Shown here one piece after another: positions 23,493-26,340 of a stretch of DNA of 26,340 nt; position 1 is the first letter of the stretch; each line of letters begins with the position of its first letter. The stretch is from an uncultured Acetatifactor sp. (GTDB lineage Bacteria > Bacillota > Clostridia > Lachnospirales > Lachnospiraceae), in contig CAJTZD010000050.1 of NCBI GenBank assembly GCA_910584235.1, forward strand, positions 1-26,340, written 5' to 3'. Under the pieces are notes generated by a model, which did no database searches, was not told the DNA's origin, and saw nothing but the letters and a program-made list of their open reading frames with translations. The position numbers and the translations under genes were made by a program.

Positions 23493-23538
23493 AAAAAAAT
23501 TCCCCTGCCTTATGCCGGCTAGGCATAGGACAGGGGAA
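23493..23538 (-). terminator. argG rho-independent terminator
   Basis: On the minus strand a 17-bp stem (TTCCCCTG and CAGGGGAA arms, one mismatch and one G-U inside, loop near 23517-23521) is followed by TTTTTTT (23499-23493). It separates argG from the sigma-factor operon. Confidence 0.88.
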
Positions 23539-23568
23539 ACAGGTTCGCTGCAATGGGCATTGCCTGCC

Positions 23569-24795
23569 TTAGAACGTCTCGCCCGCGCCCTGCTCGGCCA
23601 TCTTCATGGCGCGTACCTTGCAGGAGAGGCCGAAGAGGTTGATAAATCCTTCCGCGTCGTGGTGGTCATACAGGTCGCCGGTGGTAAAGGAGGCGATGCT
23701 CTCGTTGTACAGAGTATAGGGAGAGGTGGTTCCGGCCTTGATGATATTGCCCTTGTAGAGCTTGAACTTCACTTCGCCGGTGACGTACTTCTGGGTCTCC
23801 TCAATGAAAGCCTGTTCAGCCAGACGCAGGGGCGTGAACCATTTTCCCTCGTACACAAGGCTGGCGAAACGGCTGCCCATCTCTTTCTTCATGGCATAGG
23901 TGTCCCGGTCCAGAATCAGCTCCTCCAGCTGCTGATGTGCCTCCATGAGGATGGTGCCGCCGGGGGTCTCATAGACGCCTCTGGACTTCATGCCCACCAC
24001 CCGGTTCTCCACAATGTCAATGATGCCGATGCCGTGCCGTCCGCCCAAGTCGTTTAACTTCGCAATGATTTCGGAGACTTTCAGCTTCTCTCCGTTCAGG
24101 GACACGGGAACGCCCTTTTCAAAGGCCATGGTCACGTATTCGCCCTCCTGGGGAGCCTTTTCGGGGGTCACGCCCAGCACCAGGAGATGCTCGAAGTTGG
24201 GCTCGTTGGCGGGATTCTCCAGCTCCAGCCCCTCATGGCTGATGTGCCAGAGATTGCGGTCCCGGCTGTAGGAGGAATCCGCGGAGAAAGGCAGATGGAT
24301 GCCGTGGGCCTTGCAGTATTCAATCTCGGATTCCCTGGAATCCATGGTCCACTTATCGTTTCTCCAGGCGGCGATGATCCTTAAGTCCGGGGCCAGGGCC
24401 TTGATGCCAAGCTCGAAGCGGATCTGGTCATTGCCCTTGCCGGTGGCGCCGTGGCAGATGGCGGTAGCGCCCTCTTTCCTTGCGATCTCCACCAGCTTCT
24501 TGGCGATCAGGGGTCTTGCCATGGAAGTGCCCAGCAGATATTTGTTCTCATAGACGGCGTTTGCCTGGACGCAGGGGACGATGTACTCGTCGCAGAACTC
24601 GTCGATGACATTCTCAATGTAGAGTTTGGAAGCGCCGCAGCTCAAAGCTCTTTCCTCCAAACCGTCCAGCTCCTCCGCCTGTCCGCAGTCTACACAGACA
24701 CAGATGACTTCATAGTCGAAATTCTCTTTCAGCCAGGGAATGATGGCGGTGGTATCAAGGCCGCCGGAATAGGCCAGAACTACTTTTTCTTTCAT
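23569..24795 (-). CDS. argG: Argininosuccinate synthase
   Basis: 408 residues, full family length. Joins citrulline and aspartate using ATP in arginine synthesis; cytoplasmic tetramer. The ATP PP-loop AYSGGLDTTAI is at 8-18, followed by CVCVDCGQ, CHGATGKGNDQIRFELG (aspartate/citrulline binding) and DSRESEIEYCKAHGI. GGAGGATTCC lies before the ATG. Single-gene unit: own promoter upstream, strong terminator downstream; argH is not adjacent. Confidence 0.97.
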   Translation of the reverse strand: MKEKVVLAYSGGLDTTAIIPWLKENFDYEVICVCVDCGQAEELDGLEERALSCGASKLYIENVIDEFCDEYIVPCVQANAVYENKYLLGTSMARPLIAKKLVEIARKEGATAICHGATGKGNDQIRFELGIKALAPDLRIIAAWRNDKWTMDSRESEIEYCKAHGIHLPFSADSSYSRDRNLWHISHEGLELENPANEPNFEHLLVLGVTPEKAPQEGEYVTMAFEKGVPVSLNGEKLKVSEIIAKLNDLGGRHGIGIIDIVENRVVGMKSRGVYETPGGTILMEAHQQLEELILDRDTYAMKKEMGSRFASLVYEGKWFTPLRLAEQAFIEETQKYVTGEVKFKLYKGNIIKAGTTSPYTLYNESIASFTTGDLYDHHDAEGFINLFGLSCKVRAMKMAEQGAGETF

Positions 24796-24848
24796 GAATG
24801 GAATCCTCCGTTTATTATGTATTGTCAGGTTGTTTTTTGCCTTTACAC

Positions 24849-24877
24849 ACTATACAACATTCCGGGGGGAAATGCAA
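24849..24877 (-). promoter_or_regulatory. argG promoter
   Basis: On the minus strand TTGCAT (24877-24872), 17 bp, TATAGT (24854-24849). Further upstream (24920-24950) two AT-rich inverted repeats, GAATAT-n6-ATATTC and ATTCAT-n5-ATGAAT, overlap and could bind a regulator, but neither has the ARG-box orientation or spacing. Confidence 0.6.
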
Positions 24878-25001
24878 GGATTCCTTTTGAAAAAAAGGAA
24901 AAAAATTTATAAATATGCAGAATATATAAAAATATTCATTAAATATGAATAATGGTATCGTTGAAGACTCTGTTTTGGATTCTGCAACAATAGGAGATTG
25001 A

Positions 25002-25091
25002 ATGTTCGTGTACGGTAAAGAAGCAAGCAACCGAAAACAAGAGATAGACCGCCAGCACCACAAACGGAAAGAAAGACAGCAGAAAGAATGA
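25002..25091 (+). pseudogene. Short basic ORF, probable element fragment
   Basis: 29 residues, rich in K, R, Q and H (ends KRKERQQKE), with AGGAGATTG before the ATG. It overlaps the Rpn remnant by 4 bp in another frame. Just upstream a frame from ATG 24945 ends at TGA 24999-25001. I do not recognise either; they look like decayed pieces of a mobile element rather than working genes. Confidence 0.3.
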
Positions 25092-25195
25092 TAAAAAAAG
25101 GAAAAATGACATTGGAGGAAATTGCAGATTATATTCCGGCATTATCTTTTGATGAATTAAAAGAAATCGAAGCCGAGGTTATGCAGTTAGTATAA
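25088..25195 (+). pseudogene. C-terminal remnant of an Rpn/PD-(D/E)XK transposase-like protein
   Basis: The frame reads MIKKGKMTLEEIADYIPALS and ends FDELKEIEAEVMQLV. This is, from memory, the usual C-terminal helix pair of the Rpn-family recombination-promoting nucleases common in Lachnospiraceae. The nuclease domain itself is absent; the upstream frame has no PD-(D/E)XK sequence. A terminator follows 40 bp later. Confidence 0.55.
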
Positions 25196-25234
25196 TTGGC
25201 AAAACAATTTAATATCAATAAGACAGCATAAGGG

Positions 25235-25271
25235 CGCATGGAACAGTAATTGTATACCATGCGTCTTTTTT
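25235..25271 (+). terminator. Rho-independent terminator after the Rpn remnant
   Basis: CGCATGG (25235-25241) pairs with CCATGCG (25257-25263), 15-nt loop, followed by TCTTTTTT. Confidence 0.75.
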
Positions 25272-25308
25272 GATGGGTGCTTGCACACATTGCCCAACAA
25301 GGAGGAAC

Positions 25309-25500
25309 ATGAGCGACAACATTCAAACCGACACCACAGGGCGATTAACACCCTATCTGCAAAAAAGATTGATAAGACAACTTACTTAGTCGAGGTACAT
25401 TTCTCTGACACAAGTACCCAAAGCGCAGAGGACAAGTTAAAGCGTGTCATTCTCCACGACTTAGAGCATGGAAAACAGGGAAAATCAAGAAAATGTGATA
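25309..25500 (+). pseudogene. tnpW: Frameshifted TnpW (transposon-encoded small protein)
   Basis: ATG 25309 behind AGGAGG reads MSDNIQTDTTGRLTPYLQKR and stops at 25387-25389. In the frame one base back the family sequence continues from the A tract near 25360-25367: KKIDKTTYLVEVHFSDTSTQ, then SAEDKLKRVILHDLE. Together they make a full TnpW-like protein, a small conserved protein of Tn4451/Tn5397-type elements with unknown role. One extra or missing A in the tract explains the break. The zero-frame codons do not give a classical -1 slippery heptamer, so programmed frameshifting is unlikely. Confidence 0.7.
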
Positions 25501-25661
25501 AAAATATTGTTTGGTTATCTGTTTTATACTCACGACCGGATACCGATACTGCTGTCTTATCACCGGCGAATACAAACGCACCTGCGTCCCAATACCAAAA
25601 GGAATCCGCACCGTGGGAGAGCATATATGCCTCACACAGTTTGCGAAGCCGGGCGAGCGTT
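25501..25661 (+). other. Unidentified element fragment
   Basis: No intact gene. One plus frame (from about 25511) reads GYRYCCLITGEYKRTCVPIP and then KGIRTVGEHI, which looks protein-like and may be the start of a helix-turn-helix or mobilisation protein, but it runs into the 3' end of the convergent kinase gene. I cannot name it. Confidence 0.3.
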
Positions 25662-26300
25662 TTATTTTTCTTCCTCCAAGCCAAAGTGTTTTGCCAAAAT
25701 CGACAGCACTTCTTCTCGTGTGTCGGTATCAAAATCAGAGCGGATATATGAGAAGAATCCAGTATGCTCCCAGTCGATCTCTACTGGAGGCTGATATAGC
25801 GCCCATGAATTAAAGTTTCTTAAAGTAGCTTCTGGATCGGGGCACTTTTTGATCTGCTCCATCATAAATTTTTTGTCGGGGTCGTCCCGATCAAAGAATC
25901 GGGTGGCACATATATCCGGTGGATCACAGAGAAAGATAGCAACACGATTATAGGACGAGATCTCACGCAATACGTCGGGAGGAATATTGGTGTCAACAAT
26001 AACTTTCTTTCCGGATGCTGCCAGTTTTATTAACTCCAAAATCTCAATTTCAACACATTCATTGGAGACTTGATTATACCAGTTCCAATGTTCTTCCGGG
26101 GTCATATTTAACCATTCCTGCCAACCACTCATTGTATCAAAATAGCATAGTCCTGGTTGCTTCCAACGGGAAAGTTTATTTCGAGGAAATACATCATGGT
26201 AGTTTTCGCCGCAATGAATCATATCATATCGTTCAGCTAACATCTTGACTATTGTGGATTTACCCGCATAACTATGACCGTTTATAAAGTAAACCCTCAT
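25662..26300 (-). CDS. P-loop NTPase, kinase-like
   Basis: 212 residues from ATG 26300 (MRVYFINGHSYAGKSTIVKM); the frame is open to ATG 26324 but neither start has a clear ribosome binding site. Walker A GHSYAGKS at 8-15; a Walker B-like VIVDTNIP about residue 100-107; an arginine/aspartate lid region (ATRFFDRDDPDKKFM). This layout is that of small AAA/zeta-like or nucleoside/antibiotic kinases; no substrate is apparent. AT-richer than argG and next to mobile-element debris, so probably acquired. It could be the cargo gene of the decayed element. Confidence 0.65.
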   Translation of the reverse strand: MRVYFINGHSYAGKSTIVKMLAERYDMIHCGENYHDVFPRNKLSRWKQPGLCYFDTMSGWQEWLNMTPEEHWNWYNQVSNECVEIEILELIKLAASGKKVIVDTNIPPDVLREISSYNRVAIFLCDPPDICATRFFDRDDPDKKFMMEQIKKCPDPEATLRNFNSWALYQPPVEIDWEHTGFFSYIRSDFDTDTREEVLSILAKHFGLEEEK

Positions 26301-26340
26301 GCCCGCGATGCTTGGCACCACCATAAATGAAACATCGTGA

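Noticed and set aside
24920..24950. ArgR box before argG
   Set aside because: The inverted repeats have the half-sites in the wrong order or spacing for the TGAAT-n4-ATTCA type box.
25355..25390. Programmed -1 frameshift in TnpW
   Set aside because: The A tract does not offer a classical slippery heptamer in the zero frame and no downstream stimulatory structure is evident; an ordinary indel is simpler.
1..26340. ATGTTTCATTT near both window ends in opposite orientation, as element ends
   Set aside because: Only 11 AT-rich bases agree and the flanks differ; chance is sufficient in a window of this length.

Overview
The window looks like chromosomal DNA from a spore-forming, fairly GC-rich member of the Clostridia, most likely Lachnospiraceae. 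The evidence is two spoVA genes, forespore-type promoters, strong AGGAGG ribosome binding sites, DegV, DUF1294 and DUF5721 proteins, a MATE/LysR pair, and remnants of TnpW and Rpn-type mobile elements. No rRNA, tRNA, CRISPR array or complete insertion sequence was found.

Left part (1-6073): one 1167-residue ORF fuses an MFS sugar transporter to a complete-looking GH2 glycosidase. It is followed by a frameshifted Phd/YefM antitoxin relic behind a good promoter, a Nudix hydrolase, a small membrane protein and an MmcQ/YjbR protein. Next (6076-8408) is an AT-richer divergent LysR regulator/MATE exporter pair. On the minus strand (8426-11563) lies a two-gene unit: a secreted VIT/von Willebrand A protein ending in an SEP-glycine, transmembrane and basic sorting-like tail, and an exosortase (probably exosortase K) just downstream. 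This looks like a dedicated enzyme/substrate pair.

Centre (11798-19694): a Ca2+-type P-type ATPase and trpS, then a 363-bp spacer with 2.3 copies of a 121-bp two-hairpin repeat. The repeat encodes nested small ORFs whose start region is buried in a hairpin, and it forms the leader of spoVAD. spoVAD and spoVAE are separated by a four-gene vegetative operon (zinc-ribbon protein, 85-residue unknown, ridA, shikimate-kinase-like) that has a perfect sigma-A consensus promoter and a clean terminator. Each spoVA gene has its own sigma-G-like promoter candidate.

Right part (19691-26340): a DUF5721 protein, DegV, a DUF1294 membrane protein, an ECF sigma factor with an RsiV-like anti-sigma factor (translationally overlapping, probably autoregulated), and argG with its promoter and terminator. 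An AT-rich graveyard of mobile-element fragments (Rpn C-terminus, frameshifted TnpW) follows, and the window ends in a P-loop kinase-like gene.

The best candidates for something little described are the exosortase/VIT-vWA pair, the transporter-glycosidase fusion, and the hairpin repeat in the spoVAD leader. All assignments are from reading the sequence; no database search was run.
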